Shown: positions 1 to 10,299, numbered from the stretch's first letter. The stretch is DNA of 64,000 nucleotides from Vibrio mimicus (GCF_019048845.1 NZ_CP077425.1:682001-746000), one strand, 5' to 3'. The notes: a model not told the origin generated them from the sequence alone. Made by a program: numbers and translations.

Positions 1-33
1 TAACCAATAATTAATGGTATTCCGTTGACTCAT
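1..33 (-). CDS. 5' end of the gene downstream of vgrG (partial, 11 codons)
   Basis: An ATG at 33-31 overlaps the vgrG stop codon as ATGA and opens a frame to the window edge, reading [11 protein letters not shown]. Translational coupling of this kind is usual between a vgrG and its adaptor or effector gene. In V. cholerae the gene after this vgrG encodes a DUF4123-type adaptor (VasW), and that identity is inferred from position only. Eleven residues are too few for a family call. Confidence 0.5.
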   Translation of the reverse strand, partial: MSQRNTINYWL

Positions 34-2126
34 GAGGCACCTCGTTCACATGGACAATCACCTCGTGGACATGAGCCATCGCTTTGTCTTTGACACATTT
101 TTGCAAGCGGTACGTTTGCCATTGCTAAGGTTGCCATCGTGGGCGCTGAAAGTTGTAGAGGTAATGGATTAGGCGCAGCAGGGGTGGCCTTCATCTGATG
201 TGGCAACTCGGCCACTTTACCGCCATAACCTGAACCGCTGCCCGCGCTACCACCGGAGTTGAGGTTAATGGCTGAGCCTACTACGTGCACACCGCCGGCA
301 TCGACTTTGATAAAACTGCCACCCGCTTTGATGGTAAGTTCATTGCCTGCTTCCAAAACCAGTTTGTTACCTGCTTTAAGGTGAACCTCAGTACCTGCAT
401 CGTAAATCACTTTGCTGCCAATTTTTTGCTGCAATGAACCGCCGATTTCGCTGCTGCTGTCGAGTTTGACGAGCGTACGACTTTCCCCCTCGACCGTCAG
501 GTGTTGGTTGTGCTTAATCTGGGTGAACTGGTCATTTTCAACGGTCAGGTGTTGGTCGTGGCGAATGACCGTGGTGTGGTCGTTTTCAATCAAACCATCA
601 AAGTCTTTCTGTGCATGCAGGTAGATTTGCTCTTTGCCCGCTTGGTCTTCAAAACTGAGCTCGTTAAACCCTTCCCCTTGATGAGTCTCGGTGCGCAGCA
701 CGGTTTTGGTTTTATGCTCTGGCAAGGTGTATGGCGGCGTATTGGTCGCGTGATAAGTTCGCCCAGTGATGATCGGTTGGTCTGGGTCACCATTTAAGAA
801 AGAAACAATCACTTCATGGCCGATGCGCGGAATGGCGATAAAGCCGTATTGGCTGCCCGCCCAACCTTGTGACACACGCACCCAACATGAACTCTGCTCA
901 TTGCCATTGGAATAACGGTCCCACGGGAAGTGGATTTTCACCCGCCCATGTTCATCACAGAAGATTTCTTCGCCTTCAGGGCCGACGACCGTGGCTATCA
1001 TTGGGCCATCGACTTGCGGTTTAGGTTGTGGCTCAGCACGCCAGTGGAGATGTCCCGGAATTAAGCTAAATTGGTTACTGTAAGTAGTAGCGCCACTACC
1101 GCCCTCTTCTTGTAACGCTTGCGGCTGCTCACCTTGGTGGTTAATCGACACTACCACCCAATCGCGGTTCATCGCGGGGTCAAGGTGCTCTTGCAGGTCA
1201 AACTTATAGCCGGCACGCAGCAGCGGCTCATTGCTCAGCCCTGTCGCAATGTGGGCATGGCGGCGCAAGTAGTCCAAGCGGATTTGGTTAAAAGCTTCAC
1301 CGTTTACATCGTCTTTGTAACGCCCCGGCGCATCAAAGTGTTGGTAACGGGTTTGCTGATAATCTAGCTCAGAGCCCTGCACGGTTTGTAAAAACGAGTA
1401 CGCCGGCTTTTTGAAGCTGTAGTCTTTGAGCTGAACTTCGCTCACTTCTGCTTGGGTACGATAAGTTAAACCTTGGATATACGGGGTATCTATCGCGCCA
1501 CCGGCTAAAGCGTTGTATGGGATAGGCTCCGGCAGTTTGCTTAGGCTGTCACTGGCATCACTGAAATAAAGGGTATGTTTGCCCGCTTCATGCACAAAGC
1601 TGTACACCAAACCTTCTTCGGCGGCGAGGCGGTGTAGGAAGTCGATATCACTTTCACGGTACTGCACACAGAACTCACGCTGCACGCAATCACGCTTGAG
1701 CGCAAAAGCGTAATCGTTGATACCCATCTCTTGCAGCAAGATAGAGAGAATTTCTGGGACGGTTTGCTTTTGGAAAATGCGGCTATTGTGGCGCAGGGAT
1801 AAACGCTCTAAGGCAGGGACTAAAGTGAGTTCGTAGAAAGTATGGTGATGGCCGATATCGCCTTGACTGAAAGCGCGCACAATACCATGCACGCGCTGCA
1901 CCAGTTGTGAGTTGCGGTAAAGCTTGAGCTCAGCACGCTTATCCACCATCTGCTCGGCGGTGAGGTTTGATACCCGACTCGCCAGTTGCACTTCGTAGCG
2001 AAACCCGTAACAGGCCTGCTCTAAAAAGACACTATTAGAGAGTGACTCCTGCCCATGAAAGCCTCTGACCACCAGAGTCTCATCTTCCAGCCCTTCCACC
2101 TCAATGCTGTACGCTAATGTCGCCAT
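30..2126 (-). CDS. vgrG: Type VI secretion spike protein VgrG (VgrG-2 type)
   Basis: The 698-residue protein has the normal length of a VgrG without a toxic C-terminal extension. The first ~370 residues match the gp27-like base. An OB-fold gp5-like section follows ([23 protein letters not shown] region, ~375-450, with a conserved [10 protein letters not shown] stretch after it). Regular beta repeats (~480-630) form the needle. VgrG trimers sit on the Hcp tube and puncture target cells. The last residues carry four cysteines spaced C-x7-C-x4-C-x-C, which is odd for a needle tip. The start has a good ribosome site (AAGGAAAGGCAGG before ATG). It lies downstream of hcp and is coupled by ATGA to the next gene. 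Family call is firm; the paralogue number rests on gene context. Confidence 0.95.
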   Translation of the reverse strand: MATLAYSIEVEGLEDETLVVRGFHGQESLSNSVFLEQACYGFRYEVQLASRVSNLTAEQMVDKRAELKLYRNSQLVQRVHGIVRAFSQGDIGHHHTFYELTLVPALERLSLRHNSRIFQKQTVPEILSILLQEMGINDYAFALKRDCVQREFCVQYRESDIDFLHRLAAEEGLVYSFVHEAGKHTLYFSDASDSLSKLPEPIPYNALAGGAIDTPYIQGLTYRTQAEVSEVQLKDYSFKKPAYSFLQTVQGSELDYQQTRYQHFDAPGRYKDDVNGEAFNQIRLDYLRRHAHIATGLSNEPLLRAGYKFDLQEHLDPAMNRDWVVVSINHQGEQPQALQEEGGSGATTYSNQFSLIPGHLHWRAEPQPKPQVDGPMIATVVGPEGEEIFCDEHGRVKIHFPWDRYSNGNEQSSCWVRVSQGWAGSQYGFIAIPRIGHEVIVSFLNGDPDQPIITGRTYHATNTPPYTLPEHKTKTVLRTETHQGEGFNELSFEDQAGKEQIYLHAQKDFDGLIENDHTTVIRHDQHLTVENDQFTQIKHNQHLTVEGESRTLVKLDSSSEIGGSLQQKIGSKVIYDAGTEVHLKAGNKLVLEAGNELTIKAGGSFIKVDAGGVHVVGSAINLNSGGSAGSGSGYGGKVAELPHQMKATPAAPNPLPLQLSAPTMATLAMANVPLAKMCQRQSDGSCPRGDCPCERGAS

Positions 2127-2160
2127 CCTGCCTTTCCTTCCCCTACATTAAAAATGGCAA

Positions 2161-2209
2161 AACCTTAAACCCACAATACCGCGCCAAACGATACTCTGGG
2201 TTTAAGGTT
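2161..2209 (-). terminator. Intercistronic hairpin between hcp and vgrG
   Basis: A perfect 13-bp inverted repeat (AACCTTAAACCCA at 2161-2173 and its complement at 2197-2209) encloses a 23-nt loop. In the minus direction it is followed by TTGCCATTTTT, a weak U-run. It probably acts as a partial terminator or a 3' stabiliser, so that Hcp, needed in hundreds of copies per tube, is made in excess over VgrG. The function is inferred; the dyad is seen directly. Confidence 0.6.
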
Positions 2210-2253
2210 CAAAGCCGCCCACCCGAAGGTGAGCGACATTCTCGGAGCGTAAA

Positions 2254-2772
2254 TTACGCTTCGATTGGCTTACGCCAGTCATCCGCACCTGAAGTACCCG
2301 CGTTAACGTGGTCCCAAGTGATTTTGCGGTAAGACAGAGACACAGTCACATTCTGAGTGAAGTCAGATTTCGCTGGGTCTTGGCAGTGTGGCATTTCACA
2401 GTGGATGTCCACGATAGACGCATTTTCCAGCTTAGTGGTGAAGAAGTTTTCTTGTTTGCCTTCGATAGACGTGCGGTACCATTTCAGCTCAACGGTTTTC
2501 AGCTTCTCACCTGAAGACAGCGCGTTATACAACAGAGGAACCGCTTTGTTCAGCGCCACAGTGAATTTGAATGGCTTGTGCACGCGTTGGCCTGAAGGCT
2601 GACCTGATTGTGGGTCAGTCGGAACAGTCACGACGTGGTCAAACTGTTGAACCAGCATCTCATCTTCGTGGCCTTCAACGAATGAATCGCCGATAGAGTC
2701 AGCAGTACATGCGCCAGCAGTGATAAGGCCCTGAGTTTGGCCATCGATAGAGATATAACATGGAGTTGGCAT
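2254..2772 (-). CDS. hcp: Type VI secretion tube protein Hcp
   Basis: This 172-residue protein is the ring subunit that stacks into the inner tube of the type VI apparatus and is itself secreted. It has the family start (PTPCYISIDGQTQGLI), the GHEDE loop, and the HKPFKFTVALNKAVPLL core. Length is typical. The ribosome site is AGGAAA, 7 nt before ATG. It is the first gene of the unit, with a sigma-54 type promoter about 75 bp upstream. That agrees with the known VasH/sigma-54 control of the auxiliary hcp operons of V. cholerae. Confidence 0.97.
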   Translation of the reverse strand: MPTPCYISIDGQTQGLITAGACTADSIGDSFVEGHEDEMLVQQFDHVVTVPTDPQSGQPSGQRVHKPFKFTVALNKAVPLLYNALSSGEKLKTVELKWYRTSIEGKQENFFTTKLENASIVDIHCEMPHCQDPAKSDFTQNVTVSLSYRKITWDHVNAGTSGADDWRKPIEA

Positions 2773-2846
2773 GGCTATTTCCTTTCTAAAAAATCATTAA
2801 ATAAATGAATGTGTTAACGCGCTAAGCGCACCGTCGCCATAGAAAG

Positions 2847-2862
2847 AGCAAGGTCGATGCCA
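2847..2862 (-). promoter_or_regulatory. Candidate sigma-54 (-24/-12) promoter for hcp-vgrG
   Basis: On the minus strand the sequence TGGCATCGACCTTGCT places TGGCA and TTGCT at exactly the spacing of the consensus TGGCAC-N5-TTGCW. The invariant GG and GC are both present. The predicted start point would be near 2835, giving a leader of about 60 nt before the hcp ATG. Sigma-54 with its activator VasH is known to drive such operons in V. cholerae; the site itself is read from sequence. Confidence 0.8.
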
Positions 2863-3020
2863 ACTTGCTTACCATTAGAAATCAATGCGTTATCCAATCA
2901 TCTCCATCAATAAAGCAAAAAACTGCCTGTGTTTGAGCAAGATCTTGCTTGGTGGGCAAAAAGTCTCGGCGGAGTGAAAACAGATCTCTCTGAAAAATCC
3001 AACCACCAGCGATAAACAAC

Positions 3021-3050
3021 CAACCCGCCGTAGCGGGTTGATTTTTTTAT
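3021..3050. terminator. Terminator downstream of glgB
   Basis: An 8-bp GC-rich stem (CAACCCGC at 3021-3028, GCGGGTTG at 3033-3040) with a 4-nt loop has a seven-T run at 3042-3048 on the plus strand and a poorer T-rich tract on the minus side. It lies just beyond the glgB stop and before the hcp promoter, so it insulates the two minus-strand units. Confidence 0.7.
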
Positions 3051-3076
3051 GATGAGATAACGAGAAGTCGCGTGAC

Positions 3077-5266
3077 TTACTCCGCCATCCACTGATAAAA
3101 CAGCGTCGCAAGCGGAGGAACACGCAATAACAGGGATTGATCTAAGCCTTCACTGCCCACGGCTTCGCTACTGACTTCCTGCAACACAGAGTAATCGCTA
3201 CCGTTGTATTGCTTGGCGTCGGTATTGAGCAGCAAACGGTAACGTCCCTCTTTGGGAACGCCTAAGCGAAATTCCTGCTGCGGAACAGGCGTGAAGTTGG
3301 TGATCACTAACACGCGCTCACCAACTTCATCCATACGCTCATGGGCGATCACACTGAGATCGGCATTATCTTGCAAACGCCACTCGAAACCATGCGGATC
3401 GCAATCAAGCTGATGCAGCGCAGTTTGCGCTTGGTACAGATGGTTCAAATCACGCACTAGGCGCTGAACCCCAGCATGGCGTTCAAACTGAGTCAAAAAC
3501 CACTGCAACTGACCATCGTGATTCCATTCAGCAGTTTGCCCTAACTCGGTACCCATAAAGTTGAGCTTTTTACCCGGCTGGCCATACATATAGCCCAAGT
3601 AAGCACGCAAGTTGGCGGTTTGCTGCCACTCGTCACCCGGCATCTTGTACATAAGTGAGCGCTTACCATACACCACTTCATCGTGTGACAAAGAGAGCAC
3701 GTAGTTTTCACTAAACGCGTAAATCAGCGGGAAAGTCAGGGTATTGTGGTGGTATTTGCGATGAACCGGATCTTCTTTAATGTACGACAAACTATCGTGC
3801 ATCCAGCCCATGTTCCACTTAAAGCCAAAACCTAACCCGCCCATAAAGGTCGGTGCAGAAACACCGGGAAACGCGGTCGATTCTTCGGCAATCGTCATCG
3901 CATTCGGGAAGTGCTTGTACACCTCCTCATTCATCCACTTAAAGGTGGCGATGGCATCGTAGTTTTCACGCCCGCCATCAATATTCGGAATCCATTGATC
4001 GTGACTGCGCGAATAATCGAGATAGAGCATCGAAGCCACCGCATCAACACGAATACCGTCGATGTGGAACATCTCAAACCAATACAGTGCGTTAGCAACT
4101 AAGAAACGGCGTACATGCTCACGACCGAGATCGTAGATGTAAGAGTTCCAGTCTTGGTGCCAGCCGCGGCGTGGATCTGGATCATGGAATAAGGGCGTGC
4201 CATCAAAATTGGCCAGACCGTGAGAATCCGACGGGAAGTGCGCAGGCACCCAATCAAGTACCACACCAATCCCCGCTTGGTGGCACAAATCGACAAAATA
4301 TTTGAAATCATCTGGCGAGCCGTAACGACTAGTGGGGGCAAATAAACCCACAGGCTGATAGCCCCAAGAGCCATAAAATGGGTGCTCCGCCACGGGCATC
4401 AGCTCAACATGGGTATAGCCCATATCAGCCAGATAAGGCACCAATTGATCGGCCAATTCACGGTAATTAAGAAACTCGCCGTTTTCACCCCGCTTCCATG
4501 AGCCAACATGTAGCTCATAAAACGAGAGCGCTTGTTTACGCTTTTCGGTCACAGGACGTTGCTGCCATGTGCTGTCTTGCCACTGATAGCTTTGATGATC
4601 GTATGTGACGGAAGCAAAAGAAGGGTATTGCTCGGCATAAAATCCCCACGGATCGGCTTTATGCGGTAAGCCTTCTCCGTGTGGGCCTTTCAACTCAAAT
4701 TTATATTGAGTGCCTTCCGGTAAGCCGGGGATAAAAATCCCCCAAATGCCGTAATCAAGGCGTTGCATCGGGTGACGGCGCCCATCCCACTGGTTAAATG
4801 CGCCAATCAAACTGCACGTGGCAGCATGAGGAGCGTACACCAAAAAGCGCACGCCTGAGACCGCTTCACCATCGCGCTCTAAAGTGACAAATTGCGCCCC
4901 CATATGGTGATACATCTGCTTCGGTGTGTGCAAATCATCATATTCGGCATAAATGGTGTGATATTGGTATGGGTCGTCCAGTAACTGCTCTGTGCCTTCC
5001 CAATCAACAGCCAATTGGTAGCGGGTAAAACGCAGGTTACGGCCATCTTTCAGAATAAAGCCGCTCTCACCTTCTCGCTCTAACGCAACACGGGGTTGCC
5101 CTTCAACCACCAGCTCAACTTTATTGGCTCCCGGCATCCAAACTCGCAGTGCGCCTTGTTCTGCGGGAATGTAAGGACCTAAAAATGAAAAGGGATCAGC
5201 AAACGCAGCACGCGCTAACTGATCATAAATCTGTTCAGCCTTAAATGGCTTTTTTGTGATCTTCAA
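3077..5266 (-). CDS. glgB: 1,4-alpha-glucan branching enzyme GlgB
   Basis: The enzyme makes alpha-1,6 branches in glycogen in the cytosol. At 729 residues it matches E. coli GlgB (728). An N-terminal domain and a CBM48 module (~120-215) precede a GH13 barrel. The nucleophile is D408 in DGIRVDAV and the acid/base is E461 in IAEEST. The conserved HDEV motif ([12 protein letters not shown]) is also present. The start codon is TTG at 5266-5264, preceded by AGGAG at good spacing; no in-frame ATG fits. It is the last gene of the malP-malQ-glgB run, which links branching to maltodextrin turnover. Confidence 0.97.
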   Translation of the reverse strand: MKITKKPFKAEQIYDQLARAAFADPFSFLGPYIPAEQGALRVWMPGANKVELVVEGQPRVALEREGESGFILKDGRNLRFTRYQLAVDWEGTEQLLDDPYQYHTIYAEYDDLHTPKQMYHHMGAQFVTLERDGEAVSGVRFLVYAPHAATCSLIGAFNQWDGRRHPMQRLDYGIWGIFIPGLPEGTQYKFELKGPHGEGLPHKADPWGFYAEQYPSFASVTYDHQSYQWQDSTWQQRPVTEKRKQALSFYELHVGSWKRGENGEFLNYRELADQLVPYLADMGYTHVELMPVAEHPFYGSWGYQPVGLFAPTSRYGSPDDFKYFVDLCHQAGIGVVLDWVPAHFPSDSHGLANFDGTPLFHDPDPRRGWHQDWNSYIYDLGREHVRRFLVANALYWFEMFHIDGIRVDAVASMLYLDYSRSHDQWIPNIDGGRENYDAIATFKWMNEEVYKHFPNAMTIAEESTAFPGVSAPTFMGGLGFGFKWNMGWMHDSLSYIKEDPVHRKYHHNTLTFPLIYAFSENYVLSLSHDEVVYGKRSLMYKMPGDEWQQTANLRAYLGYMYGQPGKKLNFMGTELGQTAEWNHDGQLQWFLTQFERHAGVQRLVRDLNHLYQAQTALHQLDCDPHGFEWRLQDNADLSVIAHERMDEVGERVLVITNFTPVPQQEFRLGVPKEGRYRLLLNTDAKQYNGSDYSVLQEVSSEAVGSEGLDQSLLLRVPPLATLFYQWMAE

Positions 5267-5364
5267 ACCTAACTCCTAACCTAGCTAGCGAAACATTCCC
5301 TTCCGGCTTAAAGATTTGTGTGGTTCTGGGTCTATATCTTTAAGTTGTTTGGGTATAACAGAAA

Positions 5365-5381
5365 GCCCGCAAACCGCGGGC
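5365..5381 (-). terminator. Hairpin downstream of malQ
   Basis: A 6-bp GC stem (GCCCGC at 5365-5370, GCGGGC at 5376-5381) is followed in the minus direction by TTTCTGTT. The short U-tract suggests partial termination between malQ and glgB, not a full stop. Confidence 0.5.
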
Positions 5382-5478
5382 AAAGCGTGTGTCCATCTTA
5401 CCGGACTTCTCAAGGAGGAAAGAGTGACCAACTCTCAACTTCTTTGGGTCATAGTTAAGAAAATGGTCACTGAGCACC

Positions 5479-7659
5479 TTATTGACTGGCTTTACCACGC
5501 ACTTCAGTCAGTCGAGCCGCAATGCGGTTCACTTCTTCACGCGCAAAAATCTCATCCAGATTCACGGATAATTTACGTCGCCAGTTCGGGTATTCGTTCA
5601 CCGTTCCCGGAATGTTGACCGGCTTATCCATCTCTAGCCAATCTTCCAACTGCACGCTCAGTAACGCGGAAGAACCTGCCGCCACATGCAGTTGCAGTGC
5701 TTCGCTCAAGTAGGAGTCCATCGGAACCTGCGTCGCATCACGCCCGACGCCGGCAGGCAAATAACCGTGCCACGCCACCGAATCGAGAATGCCTTGTTTG
5801 GATTTCAGGCGATCGTCAAACAGACCTTGTAGCTGCTCTTCATCTGGATAGAGGCCAATTTCACGCCCCATTTTGAGATCATCACAGTGCCAGAAGCCGC
5901 GTAGGGTTGGCATGTCATGAGTACAGAGTGCTGCCATCGATTGCTCTGCGTAATGCGCCGGAGAAACGTAACCACCATCTTCCTTCGAAGTTTCAAAGAA
6001 GAAGACTTTGTACGAATGTACGCCCGCATCACGCAGAAGCTCGACGATTTCATCAGGCACTGTCCCCAGATCTTCGCCAATCACACTGCACTGATGACGG
6101 TGAGATTCGAGCGCCAAAATCGCCAGCATATCTTTGACTGGATAGTAGATGTACGCGCCTTTGGTGGCGTTTTCACCTTTCGGGATCCACCATAAGCGCA
6201 GCAAACCAAGGACATGGTCGATACGCAATGCACCGCAGTGCTTCATATTGGCACGCAGCAGTTTGATGTAAGCGTCATACGCAGTCGCTTGTAACACTTG
6301 CGGGTTGAGTGGCGGTAAGCCCCAGTTTTGTCCCAAAGGCCCCAACACATCTGGCGGCGCACCAATGCTCACATCTTGCAGCAAGTTACCCTGATCGGCC
6401 CACGTTTCGCTGCCAGAATCGGCCACGCCTACCGCGAGATCGCGATAGAGGCCAACGGCCATGCCTTTCTCTTCCGCTAATGATTGCGCTTCATGGATCT
6501 GCGCATCGGCGATCCACTGCAAATACATGTAGAGATGAACCTGATCTTTCTGCTCATCAATAAATTTCTGTACCGCAGCACTGTCAAAACGGCGGTATTT
6601 TTCAGGGAAAACGGGCCAGCCCCACACCGAAGCATCTTCCGCATGCAACTGGGCATGCAGCGCATCAAATGCCGCTTGATGCAGTAAGCTCTCACCGCCC
6701 TGTTCCACAAAATTCAAGAAAGCATGAGCGCGATCGGAATGTTTATCCAGATGACGCTTTTTGAACTCAGCAAACAACAGCGGCAACACGCTCAGTTTCA
6801 ATTCAGCCACTTCGCTGTAGTTCACCCAATGCGCATCGCGCACTTTTTGCAGGCGCTGTTGGAACTCTGGGCTACCGACTTTTTGCTGCGCTTCGGCACT
6901 GAGTGCAAATTCAGGCACTGAGCTGACATCAATGTACAGAATATTCAGCCAACGGCGAGACGATGGGCTGTATGGGCTTGCGCCCTCTGGGTTGGCTGGG
7001 AACAGCGCATGAATCGGGTTTAAGCCGACAAAATCGCCGCCGCGTGATGCAATATCCGCCACGAGCTGTTTCAAATCACCAAAGTCTCCCATGCCCCAGT
7101 TGTGCTGGGTGCGTAGGGTATAAAGTTGGATACTCGGCCCCCATAGCTTTTTACCTTGTACCAAGGCTGGCTGCTTATAACAGGCTTGTGGCGTAACAAT
7201 CAGCGTCATTTCGTAAGGTGCTTTGCGGCGCTTACGCGCAATCAATAAGGTGTGATAACCCAATGGCAGATCATTGGGCAGAGCAAACACCAGCGGGCCA
7301 CCATCAGCGCGCTCATCACGCACAATTTGTGATTGCAGATAACCTTCCAGCACCTCGCCTTGCTCAGTCTGCAAGCGCCAATCAAATTCGCTTTCGCGCG
7401 CACTCACACCAAGGTAGAGCGGCACTTCGATCGCCGCACCTTGGTGAACCACGAGTACCGGATCCACCACATCTTTCTTGTGTTTTTTCTCAGCCGATTG
7501 CAGCAAGGCTTCATCGCTGCTGGTATCGTAGCCAAGAGACGCCAAAAGATGACGGATCGTGTCATCTTCCACTTGAGCTTCACTGCCCCACGCGCTGACG
7601 TATCGATCGGCAATCTTTGCCATTTCAGCGACTTGTTTTAATGCATTATCTTGATTCAT
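5479..7659 (-). CDS. malQ: 4-alpha-glucanotransferase (amylomaltase) MalQ
   Basis: MalQ transfers glucan chains between maltodextrins, releasing glucose and making longer chains that MalP can phosphorolyse. The 726-residue protein has the GH77 layout. An N-terminal beta domain (~1-165) is followed by the barrel starting near KLWGPSIQLYTLR. The nucleophile is D481 (LRIDHVLG) and the acid is E529 (VIGEDLGTVP). Length is slightly above E. coli MalQ (694). ATG at 7659 has GAGAGAG upstream. It lies between malP and glgB, with hairpins on both sides that could grade expression along the operon. Confidence 0.97.
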   Translation of the reverse strand: MNQDNALKQVAEMAKIADRYVSAWGSEAQVEDDTIRHLLASLGYDTSSDEALLQSAEKKHKKDVVDPVLVVHQGAAIEVPLYLGVSARESEFDWRLQTEQGEVLEGYLQSQIVRDERADGGPLVFALPNDLPLGYHTLLIARKRRKAPYEMTLIVTPQACYKQPALVQGKKLWGPSIQLYTLRTQHNWGMGDFGDLKQLVADIASRGGDFVGLNPIHALFPANPEGASPYSPSSRRWLNILYIDVSSVPEFALSAEAQQKVGSPEFQQRLQKVRDAHWVNYSEVAELKLSVLPLLFAEFKKRHLDKHSDRAHAFLNFVEQGGESLLHQAAFDALHAQLHAEDASVWGWPVFPEKYRRFDSAAVQKFIDEQKDQVHLYMYLQWIADAQIHEAQSLAEEKGMAVGLYRDLAVGVADSGSETWADQGNLLQDVSIGAPPDVLGPLGQNWGLPPLNPQVLQATAYDAYIKLLRANMKHCGALRIDHVLGLLRLWWIPKGENATKGAYIYYPVKDMLAILALESHRHQCSVIGEDLGTVPDEIVELLRDAGVHSYKVFFFETSKEDGGYVSPAHYAEQSMAALCTHDMPTLRGFWHCDDLKMGREIGLYPDEEQLQGLFDDRLKSKQGILDSVAWHGYLPAGVGRDATQVPMDSYLSEALQLHVAAGSSALLSVQLEDWLEMDKPVNIPGTVNEYPNWRRKLSVNLDEIFAREEVNRIAARLTEVRGKASQ

Positions 7660-7719
7660 CGCTCTCTCCGAAGGGGCTGCGGTTTTCCCTTCCTATGTTG
7701 AATTCTGTATAAGTAGAAA

Positions 7720-7748
7720 AGGTGAGCCAGAAAGCTTCTGACTCACCT
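7720..7748 (-). terminator. Hairpin with U-run between malP and malQ
   Basis: Arms at 7720-7732 and 7736-7748 (13 nt, one mismatch, loop of 3) are followed on the minus strand by TTTTCTAC. This has the form of an intrinsic terminator placed right after malP and before malQ. It would lower malQ-glgB transcription relative to malP unless malQ has its own promoter. Confidence 0.65.
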
Positions 7749-7755
7749 AAGTGGC

Positions 7756-10209
7756 TTAACGCTGAACCGCGTTTAGCTTCCAGATGTTATTCACGTAATC
7801 GCGGATACTGCGGTCGGAGCTGAACTTGCCCACCAACGCAGTATTGAGGATGGCTTTCTTAGCCCAACCCGCTTGGTCACGGTACTGTTTGTCGATCGCT
7901 TCATGCGCTTTCACGTAAGAGGCGAAATCCGCCAGTACCAGATACGGGTCACCGCCATCGAGCAAGCTGTCATAGGTCGCGCGCAGTTTGCCCGGAGCAC
8001 CCGGCGTAAACTCTTCACCCACCAGTAGATCCAGTGACGCTTTGAGCAGCGGGTCGGCATGATAGAAATCGTATGGGTTGTAGCCACGCGCTTTCAGTGC
8101 TTCTACACCATCCACTTCAAGACCGAAGATGTAGATGTTGTCATCGCCCACTTCTTCGCGGATCTCCACGTTCGCGCCGTCCATCGTACCTATGGTCAGA
8201 GCACCGTTGAGCGCCATCTTCATGTTGCCAGTACCGGATGCTTCTTTACCTGCAGTTGAGATCTGCTCAGAAACATCCGCCGCAGGAATGATGATTTCCG
8301 CCATGCTGACGCGATAATCCGGAATGAACACCACTTTGAGTTTGTTGCCGATACGCGGATCGTTATTCACTTTTTGCGCGATCATGTTGATGGCGTAGAT
8401 GATCTCTTTCGCCAAGTGATAGCCCGGCGCCGCTTTCGCCGCGAAGAACACCACACGTGGATGCATGTCAAAACTTGGATCATTGATGAGACGGTGATAG
8501 AGCGACAAAATGTGCAGCATATTGAGGTGCTGACGCTTGTACTCATGCAGACGTTTAATCTGCACATCAAAGATCGCATTGGTATCAAGCTCGATGCCCA
8601 TGTGATCTTTCACCCAATCAGCCAAACGCGCTTTGTTGGCTTTTTTCACTTCCATAAAACGTTTTTGGAACGCGGCATCTTCCGCGTACTGCGCCACTTT
8701 GGTGAGTTGATCCAGTTTCGCTGGCCACTCGTGACCAATCTTCTCGGATATGAGCGCAGACAAATCTGGGTTACAGAACTTTAGCCAGCGACGCGGAGTG
8801 ATACCGTTAGTCACGTTCTGAATTTTGCCCGGATAGAGCTCAACAAACTCAGGGAACAGGTCACGCTTCACCAATTCAGAGTGCAGCGCGGCTACGCCGT
8901 TCACCGCATAAGAGCCGACCACACACAAGTTGGCCATACGCACCATGCGGTGGAAGCCTTCTTCGATAATGGAGAGCTTTTGCTGTTTCGCGACATCACC
9001 CGGCCATTTGGCACGTACTTCTTGCAAGAAGCGATGGTTGATCTCGTAAATGATCTCCATGTGACGTGGCAGTAAGCGTTGGATCAACGATTCACTCCAC
9101 GTTTCCAGCGCTTCTGGCAGCAAAGTATGGTTGGTATACGCGAAGGTTTTCGAACAGATCGCCCACGCCGCTTCCCAAGACATCTGCTTTTCATCAATCA
9201 GAATACGCATCAACTCAGGGATCGCGATGGTTGGGTGCGTATCGTTAAGCTGAATGGTTTCGTATTTCGGCAGATCGGCCAACGCATGACCTACGGCTTC
9301 ATGGCGACGCAGAATATCGCGCACCGATGCTGCACTGTGGAAATACTGCTGCATCAAACGCAGGGTTTTACCTTTTTCGTGGTTGTCATTCGGATACAGA
9401 ACTTTGGTAATGTTGCCAGCATCGATCAACGCGTGCTGCGCTTCAAAGTAGTTACCGTTGTTGAAGCTTTCTAACGAGAAAGGCGCAATTGCGCGACATT
9501 CCCACAAACGCAGCGGGTAAACCGTATCACTTTGGTAGCCGACAATCGGCAGATCCCACGGCATCGCTTGCACCAGCATGCCCGGTACCCAACGACGACG
9601 CTCTTTGCCATTTTCATTGATGACTTCAACGTGGCCGTAGAAACCAATTTCCTGCTTCAGCTCAGGACGCGCGACTTCCCACGGGTAGCCTTCGACTCCA
9701 CACCATACATCCGGCGCTTCTTTTTGACGGCCTTCTTCAAAAGACTGTTTAAACAGACCATATTCGTAGTGCAGACCGTAGCCTACGGTCGGGTATTCTT
9801 GCGCTGCGCAAGAATCCATAAAACAAGCAGCAAGACGCCCCAAACCACCGTTACCTAATGATGGGTCGCGTTCTTCTTCCAGCAAGTCGGTCAGGTTTTG
9901 GCCGAGTTCTTCCATCGCTTGAGCAACGGCTTCATACACGCCCATGCTGATCAAGTTGTTGCCAGTTAAGCGGCCAATCAAAAACTCCAGCGATAGGTAG
10001 TTCAGGCTTTTGCTATTAAGGATGCGCTCATCCTGTTCGGTTTCCAGCAAATCAAACGTCGTAAATTCAGCAAGGGCTCGTCCCATCGCCAAGTACCATG
10101 CACGCGCCGAAGCGTGCTCTACCGTCGTGGCATAGGTTGCGGTTAAATGGCGCTTCACGTTTTCTTGGAACAACTTCTTGTCAAACTGTTTCTGTTGAGT
10201 AGGTTTCAT
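7756..10209 (-). CDS. malP: Maltodextrin phosphorylase MalP
   Basis: This pyridoxal-phosphate enzyme phosphorolyses maltodextrins to glucose 1-phosphate in the cytosol. The 817-residue protein is the length of the bacterial glucan phosphorylases (E. coli MalP 797, GlgP 815). It contains the cofactor-binding stretch EASGTGNMKMALNG with the Schiff-base lysine, followed by TIGTMDGANVEI. SLGNGGLGRLAACF lies near residue 120. GlgP versus MalP cannot be settled by motif alone; its place next to malQ and opposite malT favours MalP. Transcription should start in the malP-malT control region. Confidence 0.95.
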   Translation of the reverse strand: MKPTQQKQFDKKLFQENVKRHLTATYATTVEHASARAWYLAMGRALAEFTTFDLLETEQDERILNSKSLNYLSLEFLIGRLTGNNLISMGVYEAVAQAMEELGQNLTDLLEEERDPSLGNGGLGRLAACFMDSCAAQEYPTVGYGLHYEYGLFKQSFEEGRQKEAPDVWCGVEGYPWEVARPELKQEIGFYGHVEVINENGKERRRWVPGMLVQAMPWDLPIVGYQSDTVYPLRLWECRAIAPFSLESFNNGNYFEAQHALIDAGNITKVLYPNDNHEKGKTLRLMQQYFHSAASVRDILRRHEAVGHALADLPKYETIQLNDTHPTIAIPELMRILIDEKQMSWEAAWAICSKTFAYTNHTLLPEALETWSESLIQRLLPRHMEIIYEINHRFLQEVRAKWPGDVAKQQKLSIIEEGFHRMVRMANLCVVGSYAVNGVAALHSELVKRDLFPEFVELYPGKIQNVTNGITPRRWLKFCNPDLSALISEKIGHEWPAKLDQLTKVAQYAEDAAFQKRFMEVKKANKARLADWVKDHMGIELDTNAIFDVQIKRLHEYKRQHLNMLHILSLYHRLINDPSFDMHPRVVFFAAKAAPGYHLAKEIIYAINMIAQKVNNDPRIGNKLKVVFIPDYRVSMAEIIIPAADVSEQISTAGKEASGTGNMKMALNGALTIGTMDGANVEIREEVGDDNIYIFGLEVDGVEALKARGYNPYDFYHADPLLKASLDLLVGEEFTPGAPGKLRATYDSLLDGGDPYLVLADFASYVKAHEAIDKQYRDQAGWAKKAILNTALVGKFSSDRSIRDYVNNIWKLNAVQR

Positions 10210-10275
10210 TGTGAACTCTCACTTTTTGGTTCTAATCCATCTGAGCCCTATCCTGCCTCTACGACTTTGGCAAAA

Positions 10276-10285
10276 CATCCTCCCA
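10276..10285 (-). promoter_or_regulatory. Candidate MalT box (malP side)
   Basis: Read on the minus strand, TGGGAGGATG matches the MalT box GGGGAKGAGG at 8 of 10 positions, including the GGAGGA core. It faces a second box 14 bp away, about 70 bp upstream of malP. Confidence 0.55.
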
Positions 10286-10299
10286 CTTTTCTCATCAAT

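Noticed and set aside
7218..9858. Several plus-strand open frames of 100-136 codons opposite malQ and malP
   Set aside because: They are antisense frames of highly coding sequence with no ribosome sites and no recognisable domains.
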